Made by a program: the position numbers and the translations under genes. Positions 38,507 through 49,641 of a DNA stretch of 64,000 bases are shown piece by piece. The notes beneath the pieces are model-generated. The model worked only from the letters and a program-made list of their open reading frames with translations. It ran no database searches and was not told the origin of the DNA. The number at the start of each line of letters is the position of its first letter. Position 1 is the first letter of the stretch. The DNA comes from Jatrophihabitans sp. (GTDB lineage Bacteria; Actinomycetota; Actinomycetes; Mycobacteriales; Jatrophihabitantaceae). Location: the NCBI GenBank assembly GCA_036389035.1, contig DASVQQ010000011.1:310001-374000 (forward strand), given 5' to 3'.

Positions 38507-39879
38507 CCTCGCACCTCGCCGAGCAACATGCGGGCCTCCCCCGCGGTCACCACCGAACCAGTCACCAGTACCCCCGCTCCCGCCAGCACTCCGTCAGCAT
38601 TGTCCTCGGCCAACCGCACCGCGGTCTCGATCGCATCGTCCATGCGCGGTTCGACGGTAACCCGGTCGGGGCCGAAAATCTCGACCGCGACGGCTGCCAG
38701 CGCGTCGGCGGGCACCGCCCGGCTCGAGGAGTTCTGGGCGATCACCACCTCGTCCAGCACCGGCTCCAGGATCTCCAGCGCGCTGCGGACGTCCTTGCCC
38801 TCCAGCATCGCCACCACCCCGATCAGCTGCCGAAAGTCGAAGCTCTCGACCAGCGCCTCGACAGTGGCCCGCATCCCGGCCGGATTGTGGCTGGCGTCGA
38901 CCAGGACGGTGGGCGCCGAGCGCAGCGCCTCCAGCCGTCCCGGCGAGCGGACCGCCGCGAAGGCGGCGCGCACGATGTCGGCGTCGAGCGGCCCGGAGTT
39001 CGCGCCCACGCCGAAGAAGGCCTCTACCGCGGCAAGCGCGCAGGCGGCGTTCTGGGCCTGGTAACCGCCGTGCAGTGGCAGGAAGACCTCGTCATAGACA
39101 CCGCCCAGGCCCTGGATCCGCAGCACCTGGCCACCGACGGCCAGCCGGCGCTCTATCACCCCGAACTCCAGCCCCTCGCGGGCCACCGCGGCGCCGACCT
39201 CGGTGGCCCGGCGGATCAGCTCGGCGGCCGCCTCGACGGGCTGGGCGGCCAGGATCGCCGAGGCGCCGGCCGTGATGATGCCGGCCTTCTCGGCCGCGAT
39301 CTCGGCCACCGTCTCGCCCAGCAGCTCGGTGTGGTCCAGCGCGACCGGGGTGATGACCGCGACCCCGGCGTCCAGCACGTTGGTGGCGTCCCACGCGCCG
39401 CCCAGCCCCACCTCGACCACCGCGACATCGACCGGGGCGTCGGCGAAGATGGCCAGCGCCAGGCCGGTGAGCGCCTCGAAGAAGGTCATCTTGATGTCCG
39501 AGGCGTCGTCCACCATCTCCAGGTACGGCTCGATCTCGGTGTAGGCGTCGGCGAACAAGCCGTCGGCCACCGGCTCGCCGTCGAGCACGATCCGCTCGGT
39601 CACCCGGGACAGGTGCGGGCTGGTGTAGCGGCCGGTGCGCAGTCCGAAGCCGCGCAGGAGCTCATCGACCATTCGGGCCGTCGAGGTCTTGCCGTTCGTC
39701 CCGGTCAGGTGGATCGCGCGGTAGCTGCGCTGGGGCTGGCCCAGGACGTCCATCAACCGGTCGATCCGGTGCCGGGAGGGCCCGATCTTGGACTCGCCCC
39801 AGCGGGCCAGCAGCCGGGCCTCGACGTCGGCCAGCCGTTGCCGGTCGAGCTGTTTGCCGCTCCGGTCGGCCGCGGTCAT
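38503..39879 (-). CDS. folC: Folylpolyglutamate synthase/dihydrofolate synthase
   Basis: 458 residues. Adds glutamate to folates (and to dihydropteroate). P-loop [14 protein letters not shown] (about 55-68), [16 protein letters not shown] (about 155-170), [20 protein letters not shown] (about 187-206) and the C-domain [21 protein letters not shown]. Overlaps valS upstream and DUF4233 downstream by 4 bp each, so translation is coupled through all three. Confidence 0.97.
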   Translation of the reverse strand: MTAADRSGKQLDRQRLADVEARLLARWGESKIGPSRHRIDRLMDVLGQPQRSYRAIHLTGTNGKTSTARMVDELLRGFGLRTGRYTSPHLSRVTERIVLDGEPVADGLFADAYTEIEPYLEMVDDASDIKMTFFEALTGLALAIFADAPVDVAVVEVGLGGAWDATNVLDAGVAVITPVALDHTELLGETVAEIAAEKAGIITAGASAILAAQPVEAAAELIRRATEVGAAVAREGLEFGVIERRLAVGGQVLRIQGLGGVYDEVFLPLHGGYQAQNAACALAAVEAFFGVGANSGPLDADIVRAAFAAVRSPGRLEALRSAPTVLVDASHNPAGMRATVEALVESFDFRQLIGVVAMLEGKDVRSALEILEPVLDEVVIAQNSSSRAVPADALAAVAVEIFGPDRVTVEPRMDDAIETAVRLAEDNADGVLAGAGVLVTGSVVTAGEARMLLGEVRG

Positions 39880-42551
39880 GACCGCGGCAGCCGGGTCAGG
39901 GCCTCGTCGATGCGCGCCAGATCGGCCACCGCGGCGGCGTTGCGAGCCCGGATCGATTCCACCACCTCGGGTTTGGCGTTGGCCAGGAAGGCGTCGTTGG
40001 CCAGTTTCTTGCCGGTCTGCTCCAGCTCCTTGCCGGCCACCGCCCGGTCCCGGCTCAACCTGGCCCGTTCGGCCGCGACGTCCACCGCGGTGGACAGGTC
40101 CAGCTCCACCGTGGCGCCGGCGGCGAGCTCCAGCGTCGCGGTCGGGGTGAAGTCGTCGGCGGGCTCGGCCAGCCGCAGCAGTTTGCGGATCTGCGGCTCG
40201 TACCCGCCGAGCCCGGCGAACCGGGCTGGAACGCGCTGCGCGGGCTTGACGCCCTGCGCGCCCAGGAACTGCCGGATCTGCACCACCTTGGTCTGCAGCT
40301 GCCCGAGGTCGTCCTCGGCGGCCTTATCCAGCCGGGACTCCTGGAACCGCGGCCAGTCGGCGATCACGACCGACTCGCCGCCGGTCAGCGCCGTCCACAG
40401 CGCCTCGGTGACGAAGGGCGTCAGCGGGTGCAGCAACCGCAGCAGGCCGTCGAGCACCTCGCCGAGCACCCGCCGGGTCACCGCGGCCGCGGCCTCGTCG
40501 GCCAGTGACACCTTGGCCAGTTCCAGGTACCAGTCACACACCTCGTCCCAGGCGAAGTGGTAGAGCAGGTCGGCGACCTTGGCGAACTCGTAGTCGGCGT
40601 AGTAGGCATCCACCTCGGCGATCACCCGGTTCAACCGGGAGATGATCCAGGCGTCGGGGCCGCTGAGGCGCCGCGGCAGCTCGCCCTCGGTGGTGGCGCC
40701 GTTGAGCAGCGCGAAGCGGGTGGCGTTCCACAGCTTGTTGCAGAAGTTGCGGGCGCCGGCGATGTTGTCCTCCGACACCGGGACGTCGGCCCCTGGATTG
40801 GCGCCCCAGGCGAAGGTGAACCGGAGCGCGTCGGTGCCGTAGGCGTCCATCCAGGCCAGCGGGTCGACCGAATTGCCTTTGGACTTGGACATCTTCTTGC
40901 CGAACTGGTCGCGGACCATGCCGTGCAACATGATGGTTTTGAACGGCACCGCCTCGCTGGCCTCGACGTCCGGCCCGTCCATCGCGTACAGGCCGAACAT
41001 CATCATCCGGACCACCCAGAAGAACAGGATGTCGTAGCCGGTGACCAGCACCGAGGTCGGATAGAACTTGGCCAGGTCGGCGGTGTGCTCGGGCCAGCCC
41101 AGGGTCGAGAACGGCCACAGGCCGGAGGAGAACCAGGTGTCCAGGACGTCGGGATCCTGCCGCCAGCCCGGGCCGGTCGGCGGTCGCTCGTCCGGGCCGA
41201 GACAGCGCACCTCACCGTCAGGGCCGTACCAGACCGGGATCCGGTGCCCCCACCACAGCTGCCGGCTGATGCACCAGTCATGCAGGTTGTCGGTCCAGCC
41301 GAAGTAGCGGGCGGCCATCTCAGGTGGGCTGATCCGGACCCGGCCGTCGCGCACCGCGTCCCCGGCGGCCTTGGCAAGTGGCTCCACCTTCACGAACCAC
41401 TGCAGCGACAGCCGCGGCTCGATCGGCTCGCCCGAACGCTCGGAGTGACCCACCGAGTGCAGGTAGGGCCGGCGCTCGGCGACGATCCGGCCCTGCTCGC
41501 GCAGCCGCTCGCGCACCGCGACCCGCGCGGTGAAGCGGTCCATGCCGTCGAACTCGGTGCCGGTGGCCTCGATCCGGCCCTGCTCGTCCAGGATCGAGAT
41601 CATCGCCAGCCCGTGCCGCCGGCCGATCTCGAAGTCGTTCGGGTCGTGCGCCGGGGTCACCTTCACCGCCCCGCTGCCGAACTCGGGGTCGACGTGCTCG
41701 TCGGCGATGATCGGGATCATCCGGCCGGTCAGCGGCAGCTCGACCAGGGCGCCGATCAGCTGCCGGTAGCGCTCGTCGGCCGGGTGCACGGCCACCGCGG
41801 TGTCGCCCAGCATGGTCTCGACCCGGGTGGTCGCCACCACGATCGAGGGGCCGGAGCCGTCGAGTGAGCCGTAGGTCATCGACACCAGCTCGCCCTGGAC
41901 CTCGCGGTGATCCACCTCGGCGTCCGACAGCACCGAGCCGAGCACCGGCGACCAGTTCACCAGCCGTTCGGCGCGATAGATCAGGCCGTCGTCAAAGAGC
42001 CGCTTGAACATGGTCTGGACGGCCCGGCACAGGCCCTCGTCCATGGTGAACCGCTCGCGAGACCAGTCAACGCTCTCGCCGAGCCGGCGCATCTGGGCCA
42101 GGATGGCGCCGCCGTGCTGCTCCTTCCAGCTCCAGACCCGGTCGATGAAGGCGTCGCGGCCCAGCTCTTTGCGGTTGGTGCCCTCCTCGGCCAGGGCCCG
42201 CTCGACCAGCGCGTGCACCGCGATGCTGGCGTGGTCCATGCCCGGCAACCAGAGCGTCTCGAAGCCCTGCATCCGGGCGCGGCGGGTGAGGACGTCAATC
42301 AGGGTGTGCTCGAAGGCATGCCCGATATGCAGGCTGCCGGTGACGTTGGGCGGCGGAATGACGATGGTGAACGGCGGCTTGTCCGACCCAGCGTCGGCGG
42401 TGAAGTAGCCGCGCCGCACCCAGTGCTCGTAGAGCGGAGCCTCCACCGAGGCCGGAAGGTACTGGCTCGGCAGCTCGGCGCCGCCGGACGGCTGGGTCTG
42501 CTGGGTCTGCTGGGTCTGCTCCCCGGCGGGTGGCGGCACGGTGTCGGTCAC
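39876..42551 (-). CDS. valS: Valyl-tRNA synthetase
   Basis: 891 residues, complete. HIGH-type motif [16 protein letters not shown] (about 68-83), CP1 editing domain (about 200-345), KMSKS motif [10 protein letters not shown] (about 545), and a C-terminal coiled-coil arm. Just after the start it has an in-frame 9-bp repeat encoding [10 protein letters not shown]. It uses an ordinary upstream ATG, and no T-box is visible in the 96 bp to the next gene. Confidence 0.97.
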   Translation of the reverse strand: MTDTVPPPAGEQTQQTQQTQPSGGAELPSQYLPASVEAPLYEHWVRRGYFTADAGSDKPPFTIVIPPPNVTGSLHIGHAFEHTLIDVLTRRARMQGFETLWLPGMDHASIAVHALVERALAEEGTNRKELGRDAFIDRVWSWKEQHGGAILAQMRRLGESVDWSRERFTMDEGLCRAVQTMFKRLFDDGLIYRAERLVNWSPVLGSVLSDAEVDHREVQGELVSMTYGSLDGSGPSIVVATTRVETMLGDTAVAVHPADERYRQLIGALVELPLTGRMIPIIADEHVDPEFGSGAVKVTPAHDPNDFEIGRRHGLAMISILDEQGRIEATGTEFDGMDRFTARVAVRERLREQGRIVAERRPYLHSVGHSERSGEPIEPRLSLQWFVKVEPLAKAAGDAVRDGRVRISPPEMAARYFGWTDNLHDWCISRQLWWGHRIPVWYGPDGEVRCLGPDERPPTGPGWRQDPDVLDTWFSSGLWPFSTLGWPEHTADLAKFYPTSVLVTGYDILFFWVVRMMMFGLYAMDGPDVEASEAVPFKTIMLHGMVRDQFGKKMSKSKGNSVDPLAWMDAYGTDALRFTFAWGANPGADVPVSEDNIAGARNFCNKLWNATRFALLNGATTEGELPRRLSGPDAWIISRLNRVIAEVDAYYADYEFAKVADLLYHFAWDEVCDWYLELAKVSLADEAAAAVTRRVLGEVLDGLLRLLHPLTPFVTEALWTALTGGESVVIADWPRFQESRLDKAAEDDLGQLQTKVVQIRQFLGAQGVKPAQRVPARFAGLGGYEPQIRKLLRLAEPADDFTPTATLELAAGATVELDLSTAVDVAAERARLSRDRAVAGKELEQTGKKLANDAFLANAKPEVVESIRARNAAAVADLARIDEALTRLPRS

Positions 42552-42647
42552 CCTTGAATCCTACGGATGCCGGTGAAGGCGGTTTCGGCTGCGTGCGGGT
42601 CAGGCCGTCTGGCCGCCGCCGGCCGCCACCGGCGCCCCGCTACGAGG

Positions 42648-43547
42648 TCAGAATTGGGCGAAGGCCAGCCCCACCAGCTCCCCGAACATCTCTTCGGGGT
42701 CACAGCTGTAGCCGTGCGAGGTGAACCAGGTGCAGACGTTGCGGCAGTCCCGCTGCAGGTACTGCATCCCGTTGGGGTTGGACACCACGTCGACCACCTG
42801 CGGCAGGTCGATCAACACCACCCGGCCGTTATCGACCAGCAGGTTGTAGGCCGACAGGTCACCGTGCGCCTGGCCGTTGGCGGCCAGCGCCCGCATGGCG
42901 TCGGCAATCTGGGCGAACAAGTCGGCCAGCTCCGCCCGACCAGCCCTGACCTGGGCCAGCCGGGGAGCGGCCACCCGGCCGGTGCCGATGAACTCCATCA
43001 GGATCTCGGTGCCGTCGACCTGCACCGGGTAGGGCACCGGCACCCCGAGCGTCCAGAGCTGGCACAGCGCCTGGAACTCGGCAAGCGCCCACTGCCCGGC
43101 CAGCACCTGCACCCCGTACCGGCTGCGCGCCTGCATGGCCCGCTGGTCGCGGCTGCGGCGCACCGTGCGGCCCTCCAGGTAGCCGCCGTCGCGATGAAAG
43201 GTGCGATGCTCGCGGTCGCGGTAGCGCTTGGCCGCCAGCAACGACACCTGGTCATCGCTGCCCGGCACGGCACGCTCGATCAAGAAGACATCGGCTTCCT
43301 TGCCGGTTTTGAGCACGCCGAGCTCGGTGTCCATGGCGGCATCGGAGGTGATCACCCAGGACGGCCTGGGATGTGGACCCCGGGCGCCCTTGATGACCGA
43401 GGACCAGGTGGACCAACGCTGGCCCTCACCTGGCTCATCGACCTGTTGAAAGTCGAAGGACAGCGCGGCAGGGCTGACGGGGGGTGGGGAAGTCGCCGGT
43501 GGTACGGCGGAGGTGAAGACGTGCGAACGAGCGGGTTCAGGTAACAA
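42648..43547 (-). CDS. RIO-type serine/threonine kinase
   Basis: 299 residues. RIO1-like kinase fold: ATP site TELGVLKTGKEADVFLIER (about 74-92), the LLAAKRYRD lysine (about 106), catalytic loop QAHGDLSAYNLLVDNG (about 226-241) and metal-binding VLIDLPQVVD (about 244-253). Both D residues are present, so it is probably active. RIO kinases are universal in archaea and eukaryotes and less frequent in bacteria. The only start that includes the conserved front is TTG 43545-43547, with GGAG 11 bp upstream. Alone between valS and clpX; substrate unknown. Confidence 0.88.
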   Translation of the reverse strand: MLPEPARSHVFTSAVPPATSPPPVSPAALSFDFQQVDEPGEGQRWSTWSSVIKGARGPHPRPSWVITSDAAMDTELGVLKTGKEADVFLIERAVPGSDDQVSLLAAKRYRDREHRTFHRDGGYLEGRTVRRSRDQRAMQARSRYGVQVLAGQWALAEFQALCQLWTLGVPVPYPVQVDGTEILMEFIGTGRVAAPRLAQVRAGRAELADLFAQIADAMRALAANGQAHGDLSAYNLLVDNGRVVLIDLPQVVDVVSNPNGMQYLQRDCRNVCTWFTSHGYSCDPEEMFGELVGLAFAQF

Positions 43548-43819
43548 CGGAAGTTGGCTCCTCGAAAGGCGAGGCAGCCGGGGCAGGCCAGTGGCCTAGC
43601 GGGATGCCTCGAAGACGACAGGGGACGCGGAAAGCCCCAGGACCGGGATGAACATTTCGACGCCTCCTTCATTCGAGGACCAGCGGACCTGACGTCCGCG
43701 GCAGCTCTGACGACTATGACGCAGTCAGGGCAGGGTGAGCAACCGAATTAAAGCGACCGGCTCCAGGCCATCTCACGGGCCGGGGACAGCCAGGCGGACG
43801 GAAGGCCTGGCGGGCCGGC
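43548..43819 (-). other. 272-bp intergenic region with several stems
   Basis: Between clpX and the RIO kinase. It contains CGAGGCA...TGCCTCG (43570-43576 with 43605-43611) enclosing the perfect AGGCC-AGT-GGCCT hairpin (43585-43597), and a GCGGAC/GTCCGC hairpin (43683-43699) that may terminate clpX-side transcription. The nested structure looks like an RNA leader for the kinase gene; no known riboswitch recognised. No convincing ORF. Confidence 0.4.
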
Positions 43820-45103
<1,284 letters not shown>

Positions 45104-45324
45104 CCGATGTACTCCTTACGCCCGGTGCTACCTATGGACTTTCCGGCTAACAGCTGGTCCACACGGAGCAGCGCCGGTTAAAACGCTACCCCGTGCGGGC
45201 CGAGAAGTCGCTGGTTTAGCTGCGTGTCCCGTTTGCACCACCGCCCCCGAGGCGCCGATTGACGCCTTGGGAGCGGCTTGGCCGACGCTCTAACCACATC
45301 GGCAGGCGCAGCGCATCCAGGAGA

Positions 45325-46005
45325 TCAGTCGTTGCTGAGCTTGCGGGTCGTGATCACGGCGTCGACGATGCCGTAGTCCTTGGCCTGCGGAGCCGTCAGG
45401 ATCCGGTCCCGCTCGATGTCGAGCTTGATCTGCTCGACGGTCTGGCCGGTGTGGTTGGACAGGATCTCCTCGAGCAGACCCCGCATCCGCAGGATCTCGT
45501 TCGCCTGGATCTCGAGGTCGGTGACCTGGCCCTGGCCCTCTCCGGAGGGCTGGTGGATCAGCACCCGGGAGTGCTCCAGGGCGAACCGCTTGCCCTTGGT
45601 GCCGGCCGCCAGCAGCACCGCGGCGGCCGAAGCCGCCTGGCCCATGCAGTAGGTCTGGATCTCGGGTCGGACGTAGCTCATCGTGTCGTAGATGGCGGTC
45701 AACGCGGTGAACGAGCCACCCGGTGAGTTGATGTAGATCAGGATGTCGCGGTCGGGATCGGTGGATTCCAGGCAGATCAGCTGGGCGATCACGTCGTTGG
45801 CCACCACGTCGTCGATCGGCGCGCCGAGGAAGATGATGCGCTCCTCGAACAGCTTGTTGTAGGGGTTGGACTCCTTCATCCCGTAGTTGGTGCGCTCGAC
45901 GAAGGAGGGCAGCACGTACCGGCTGGAGGGCAGCCGGCCGTTACCGGCGGCCCGTCCTGCCGGACTGGCCCAGCCGGCGCTGCCGGGGGTGTAGAGCTCG
46001 CTCAT
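45325..46005 (-). CDS. clpP2: ATP-dependent Clp protease proteolytic subunit (ClpP2)
   Basis: 226 residues. Catalytic Ser in [14 protein letters not shown] (about 125), His in [10 protein letters not shown] (about 150) and Asp in LDIERDRI (about 200). In actinobacteria ClpP1 and ClpP2 form a mixed tetradecamer in which only ClpP2 docks ClpX. The first about 25 residues look like a propeptide extension. Lies 13 bp after clpP1, co-transcribed. Confidence 0.96.
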   Translation of the reverse strand: MSELYTPGSAGWASPAGRAAGNGRLPSSRYVLPSFVERTNYGMKESNPYNKLFEERIIFLGAPIDDVVANDVIAQLICLESTDPDRDILIYINSPGGSFTALTAIYDTMSYVRPEIQTYCMGQAASAAAVLLAAGTKGKRFALEHSRVLIHQPSGEGQGQVTDLEIQANEILRMRGLLEEILSNHTGQTVEQIKLDIERDRILTAPQAKDYGIVDAVITTRKLSND

Positions 46006-46018
46006 GGTGTCCTCTCCC

Positions 46019-46708
46019 TTACGCCGGCGCCGGGGCGGAGCCGTTGCTCATCTGAGCGACCCGGCTGACCACGTGGTCGACGAATCCGTATTCCAGCGCC
46101 TGCTGGGCGGTGAACCAGCGGTCGCGCTCGGAGTCGGCCTGGACCTGCTCGACGGTCTGGCCGGTGTGCTCGGCGATCAACTTGGCCATCTCGGCCTTGG
46201 TCAGCCTGAACTGCTCGGCCTGGATCGCGATGTCGGAGGCGGTGCCGCCGATGCCGGCCGACGGCTGGTGCATCATGATCCGCGCGTGCGGCAGGGCGTA
46301 GCGCTTGCCGCGCTGGCCGGCGGAGAGCAGGAACTGGCCCATCGAGGCGGCCATGCCCAGGGCGTAGGTCGCCACGTCGCACTCGACGAACTGCATGGTG
46401 TCGAAGATCGCCATACCGGCCGACACCGAGCCGCCCGGGGAGTTGATGTAGAGGTTGATGTCACGGCTGGAGTCCTCGGCCGAGAGCAGCAACAGCTGCG
46501 CGCACAGCCGGTTGGCGATGTCGTCATCGACCACCTGGCCGAGGAAGATGATCCGGTCGCGGAGCAGCCGGTCATAGATCGAGTCGTTGAGGTTCATGCC
46601 GGCGCCGGGACTGCGGGCCTCGAGGATCCGGATCGGCTCCGAACGAGCGCTGGCGCCGGCACGGTCGAACCCGGCGTGCTGTCCGCGCTGGGCGTCAATG
46701 GGGCTCAC
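46019..46708 (-). CDS. clpP1: ATP-dependent Clp protease proteolytic subunit (ClpP1)
   Basis: 229 residues. Catalytic Ser in [14 protein letters not shown] (about 123), His in [10 protein letters not shown] (about 148) and Asp in ADSERDRW (about 198). The first 37 residues are variable and start [26 protein letters not shown] at 38 could also be the true start. First of the two clpP genes after tig, the order seen in mycobacteria. Confidence 0.96.
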   Translation of the reverse strand: MSPIDAQRGQHAGFDRAGASARSEPIRILEARSPGAGMNLNDSIYDRLLRDRIIFLGQVVDDDIANRLCAQLLLLSAEDSSRDINLYINSPGGSVSAGMAIFDTMQFVECDVATYALGMAASMGQFLLSAGQRGKRYALPHARIMMHQPSAGIGGTASDIAIQAEQFRLTKAEMAKLIAEHTGQTVEQVQADSERDRWFTAQQALEYGFVDHVVSRVAQMSNGSAPAPA

Positions 46709-46864
46709 TGGTTTTCCTTTCCGTCAAAGTTGGATCTGCCTCGACCCTAATGGCCCGGTCCGACAGACAGTGCTGGCAGACCGCGACGTTCGCTCAGGGC
46801 ATGAAAGGCGGTCCCGGGCCTGCGGCGCCGGGCGCCGAGCCGGCGCCTGGTGGTGCGGACGTGG

Positions 46865-48337
46865 CTATTCGCCGGCGTGCCGGCCGGTGGCCGGCGCGTC
46901 GTCGGCCGGCTGCTCATCGGCCGCGGAGTCCTCGCCGGCGCCCGGCCGGCCGGCAGCAGCCTCGGCGGCGGCCACCTGCTCGGCAGCGTCCTCGAGCTCG
47001 TCGAGGTCGGCCTGGCCCTGCGGGGTGGCCAGGGTGGACAGGTCGACCGGGTTGCCGGAGGCGTCGGTCACGTTCGCCGACTCCAGCACGGTGGCCAGCG
47101 CCTTGTTGCGGCGCACGTCAGCCACCAGCGCGGCGATGTTGCCGGCCTGCACGATCTGGTCGGCGAACTCCTGCGGCGCCATGTTGTAGCGCTGGGCCTG
47201 GCGCACGATGTACTCGGTCAGCTCGGCGTCAGAGACCGACACCGCCTCGGCGTCGGCGATCGAGTCCAGGATGAACTGGGTCTTCACCGCCCGCTCGGCG
47301 ACCTCGCGCAGCTCGGCGGTGAACTCCTCTTTGGTCTTGCCCTCGGTCTCGAGGTAGCGCTCGAAGGCCGAGTCGTCGTGGCCGAGCTGGTGCACCACGT
47401 CGTGCTCGCGCCAGTCGATCTCGGCCTGCACCGCTGACTCGGGCAGCGGCACCTCGGTCTGGGACACCAGCAGCTCAAGCACCTTGTCGCGGGCCTCAGC
47501 GCCCTGGCCGAGCACCTTGACCCGGTCCAGCCGGGACCTCAGGTCAGCCTTCAGCTCGTCCAGGGTGTCGAACTCCGAGGCCAGCTGGGCGAAGTCGTCG
47601 TCTGCCTCGGGCAGCTCGCGCTCCTTGACCGAGTTGACCACCACCGTGATCTCGGCGGTCGAGCCCGCGTGCTCGCCGAAGGCCAGGTTGGAGGTGAAGA
47701 CCGCCGAGTCGCCGGCCGACTTGCCGAGGATCGCCTCGTCCAGGCCCTCGATCAGGTTGCCCGAGCCGACCTCGTAGGACAGCCCCTGGGCCGAGCCGCC
47801 CTCGACCTCGACGCCGTCGACCGTGGCGGTGAGGTCGAGTGAGACGAAGTCACCGGTGCGCACCTCGCGCTCGACGCCCTTGAGGGTGCCGAACCGGGCC
47901 CGCAGCTCGTCGAACTGCTCGGAGATCTCCTCCTCGGTGACGGCGGCGTCGGCCACCGTCACGGCGAGGCCGTCGTAGGCCCCGACGGCGATCTCGGGGC
48001 GGACGTCGACCTCGGCGGTGAAGGCCAGGTGGTCGTTGTCCTCCAGGGTGGTGACCTCGATCTCGGGCTGCCCGAGCGCCTTGACGCCGGTCTCGCGGAC
48101 CGCGTCCGAGTAGGCCTTGGGCAGCGCCTTGTTGATCGCCTCCTCCAGCACGGCGGCCCGTCCGACCCGCTGGTCGATGATCCGGGCCGGCACCTTTCCG
48201 GGACGGAAGCCTGGCACCCGGACCTGGGCGCCGATGGCCTTGTAAGCCTCGTCCAGGCTGGATTTCAGCTCGTCAAAAGGCACCTCGACCGCGAGCTTCA
48301 CGCGGGTCGGGCTCAGGGTTTCGACGCTGCTCTTCAC
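46865..48337 (-). CDS. tig: Trigger factor
   Basis: 490 residues. Ribosome-bound chaperone/prolyl isomerase that meets nascent chains. Ribosome-binding signature VRVPGFRPGKVPARII (about 38-53), FKBP-like domain (about 160-245, VRTGDFVSLDLTATVDG), and a C-terminal helical chaperone region. The last about 45 residues are an acidic Ala/Glu tail. It heads the tig-clpP1-clpP2-clpX region, so folding and degradation genes are adjacent. Confidence 0.96.
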   Translation of the reverse strand: MKSSVETLSPTRVKLAVEVPFDELKSSLDEAYKAIGAQVRVPGFRPGKVPARIIDQRVGRAAVLEEAINKALPKAYSDAVRETGVKALGQPEIEVTTLEDNDHLAFTAEVDVRPEIAVGAYDGLAVTVADAAVTEEEISEQFDELRARFGTLKGVEREVRTGDFVSLDLTATVDGVEVEGGSAQGLSYEVGSGNLIEGLDEAILGKSAGDSAVFTSNLAFGEHAGSTAEITVVVNSVKERELPEADDDFAQLASEFDTLDELKADLRSRLDRVKVLGQGAEARDKVLELLVSQTEVPLPESAVQAEIDWREHDVVHQLGHDDSAFERYLETEGKTKEEFTAELREVAERAVKTQFILDSIADAEAVSVSDAELTEYIVRQAQRYNMAPQEFADQIVQAGNIAALVADVRRNKALATVLESANVTDASGNPVDLSTLATPQGQADLDELEDAAEQVAAAEAAAGRPGAGEDSAADEQPADDAPATGRHAGE

Positions 48338-48433
48338 GGTGTGCTCTTCGCTCCTCGGCAGGTAACTCAGTGGTGTCAGGCGATGGTGCCCGGTCGGTCT
48401 TCGTGCATGGCGGACATGTGCGAATCAAGCTCG

Positions 48434-48507
48434 TCGGGGTGACAGGATTTGAACCTGCGGCCCCTCGCTCCCAAAGCGAGTGCGCTACCAAGCTGCGCTA
48501 CACCCCG
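48434..48507 (-). tRNA. tRNA-Pro (UGG)
   Basis: 74 nt. Acceptor CGGGGTG/CACCCCG, D-arm GCGC...GCGC, anticodon arm CTCGC-TTTGGGA-GCGAG with anticodon TGG, T-arm GCAGG-TTCAAAT-CCTGT, discriminator A. CCA is not encoded. Reads from right to left, between tig and the tRNA-Gly. Confidence 0.97.
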
Positions 48508-48683
48508 GCACTTGAACCAAGCCGCAATTCCAGCCGCCTGGCATGGCACACGTACCGATCGGCCAGTGTACGGGTGTTCGATCAGGCCCTGGGCACACGC
48601 TAGGCTGTCGGGGCAGCTCGTGAGTCGGCCGCGCTGGAAATCCTCACGCTGGGCAGCCCGGCCGGCCAGGACTCACGAGCTTC

Positions 48684-48754
48684 GCGGGTGTAGCTCAATG
48701 GTAGAGTCTCAGTCTTCCAAACTGATTGTGCGGGTTCGATTCCCGTCACCCGCT
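48684..48754 (+). tRNA. tRNA-Gly (UCC)
   Basis: 71 nt. Acceptor GCGGGTG/CACCCGC, anticodon loop CTTCCAA with anticodon TCC, T-loop TTCGATT, discriminator T; CCA is not encoded. Immediately upstream of the lower-GC HTH/nucleotidyltransferase module, but no second copy of its 3' end was found, so use as an attachment site is unproven. Confidence 0.97.
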
Positions 48755-48802
48755 CACCGCCCTGACCGCCCCCGTCGGTTCACTCTGGCAACCTCCGTGT
48801 CG

Positions 48803-48884
48803 CACAATAGTTCCCGGCTGGGAAGTATTCCTTGACGCCCGTTAATATGCGTCGCATAATTATTCCGATTACGGAACTATTGTG
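48803..48884. promoter_or_regulatory. 12-bp inverted repeat flanking a promoter
   Basis: CACAATAGTTCC (48803-48814) and GGAACTATTGTG (48873-48884), perfect over 12 bp and separated by 58 bp. The right copy lies just past the -10 element and the left copy 17 bp before the -35. A perfect 11-bp palindrome, ATGCGTCGCAT (48847-48857), lies between. This looks like two operator half-sites plus a central site for autoregulation by the HTH protein that follows. Confidence 0.65.
48832..48860 (+). promoter_or_regulatory. Sigma-70-type promoter of the HTH gene
   Basis: -35 TTGACG (48832-48837), 17-bp spacer, -10 CATAAT (48855-48860), in a short AT-rich island. Transcription would start about 48867, some 34 bp before the start codon, GTG 48901. 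Confidence 0.7.
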
Positions 48885-48900
48885 AGACGGAGCAGGGCGG

Positions 48901-49641
48901 GTGGACTGGATAAGCGTGGCCGAAGCAGCGCACGAACTAGGGGTCAGCCCACGTCAGGTGCGGCACCTTGTCGAGTCGGGTGCCTTGCCGGCCCACCGTC
49001 TCGGTCAAGCATGGCTCTTGCCCGCCGAGGCGGTGCGCGCTCGGGCTCGCCACGCTCCTTCGCCTGGTAGGCCCCTCTCAGCTCCGATGGCATGGGCCCT
49101 GCTGTGGGTCGTGCACGGCCTGCTTGAGCTGCCCGAAGCTGCCGACGCCAAGGAGGTCAACGAGCTGTTCCAGGCGATCGATGATCGTCGGGTGCGCCAC
49201 CGCGTCCGGCGCATGCTCGCTGACCCCCAGGCTGCTGGGCGATGGGAGCACTGGTTGGCGGGCCGGGCGGCGCGGCGGCGGCTATGGGCGCATCCTGGCG
49301 TGTTGGACCGCTTGGCTGCCGATCCCCGCCTACGGCCAGGTGGCGGTTTCGCGGCCGCGGCACAGGGCGTTGGCATCGCCGTATCACCGCCGCGGCGGTT
49401 CTACCTCGACGCAGACGTGCTCAAGGCGGTCCTTGCCGATTACCGCGCCCAAGACGATCCACAAGGCCCGGTCGAGTTCATGATCATCCCCTCGAACGTT
49501 CCCGCCGCGGTGCGGATACCCGCCGGCCGTCCGGTGCCGCTTGCGGTTGCCTTGGCCGACCTCCTCGAATCCGACGACGCGCGGGAACGCCATGCCGCAG
49601 CCGAGCGACTGCAACGACTCGCATTGGCGGGCCCGGCGTGA
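48901..49641 (+). CDS. HTH protein, probable antitoxin/regulator of an AbiEii-type module
   Basis: 246 residues. N-terminal excisionase/MerR-like HTH (ISVAEAAHELGVSPRQVRHL, about 4-23, then GALPAHRLGQAWLLPAEAV), followed by about 180 residues that are alpha-helical, Arg/Ala-rich and of unknown fold (GRWEHWLAGRAARRRLWAHP; RRFYLDADVLKAVLADYRA). Its stop overlaps the next gene's start by 4 bp (GTGA). HTH proteins of this type paired with a nucleotidyltransferase are used in type IV toxin-antitoxin or abortive-infection modules. The promoter and flanking operator repeats suggest autoregulation. Starts at GTG 48901. Confidence 0.7.
   Translation: MDWISVAEAAHELGVSPRQVRHLVESGALPAHRLGQAWLLPAEAVRARARHAPSPGRPLSAPMAWALLWVVHGLLELPEAADAKEVNELFQAIDDRRVRHRVRRMLADPQAAGRWEHWLAGRAARRRLWAHPGVLDRLAADPRLRPGGGFAAAAQGVGIAVSPPRRFYLDADVLKAVLADYRAQDDPQGPVEFMIIPSNVPAAVRIPAGRPVPLAVALADLLESDDARERHAAAERLQRLALAGPA

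Noticed and set aside
42552..42647. T-box leader for valS
   Set aside because: No T-box sequence or specifier stem; the gap is only 96 bp.
48684..48754. tRNA-Gly as an integration site for the HTH/AbiEii module
   Set aside because: No second copy of the tRNA 3' end was found by eye in the following 5 kb, and there is no integrase.
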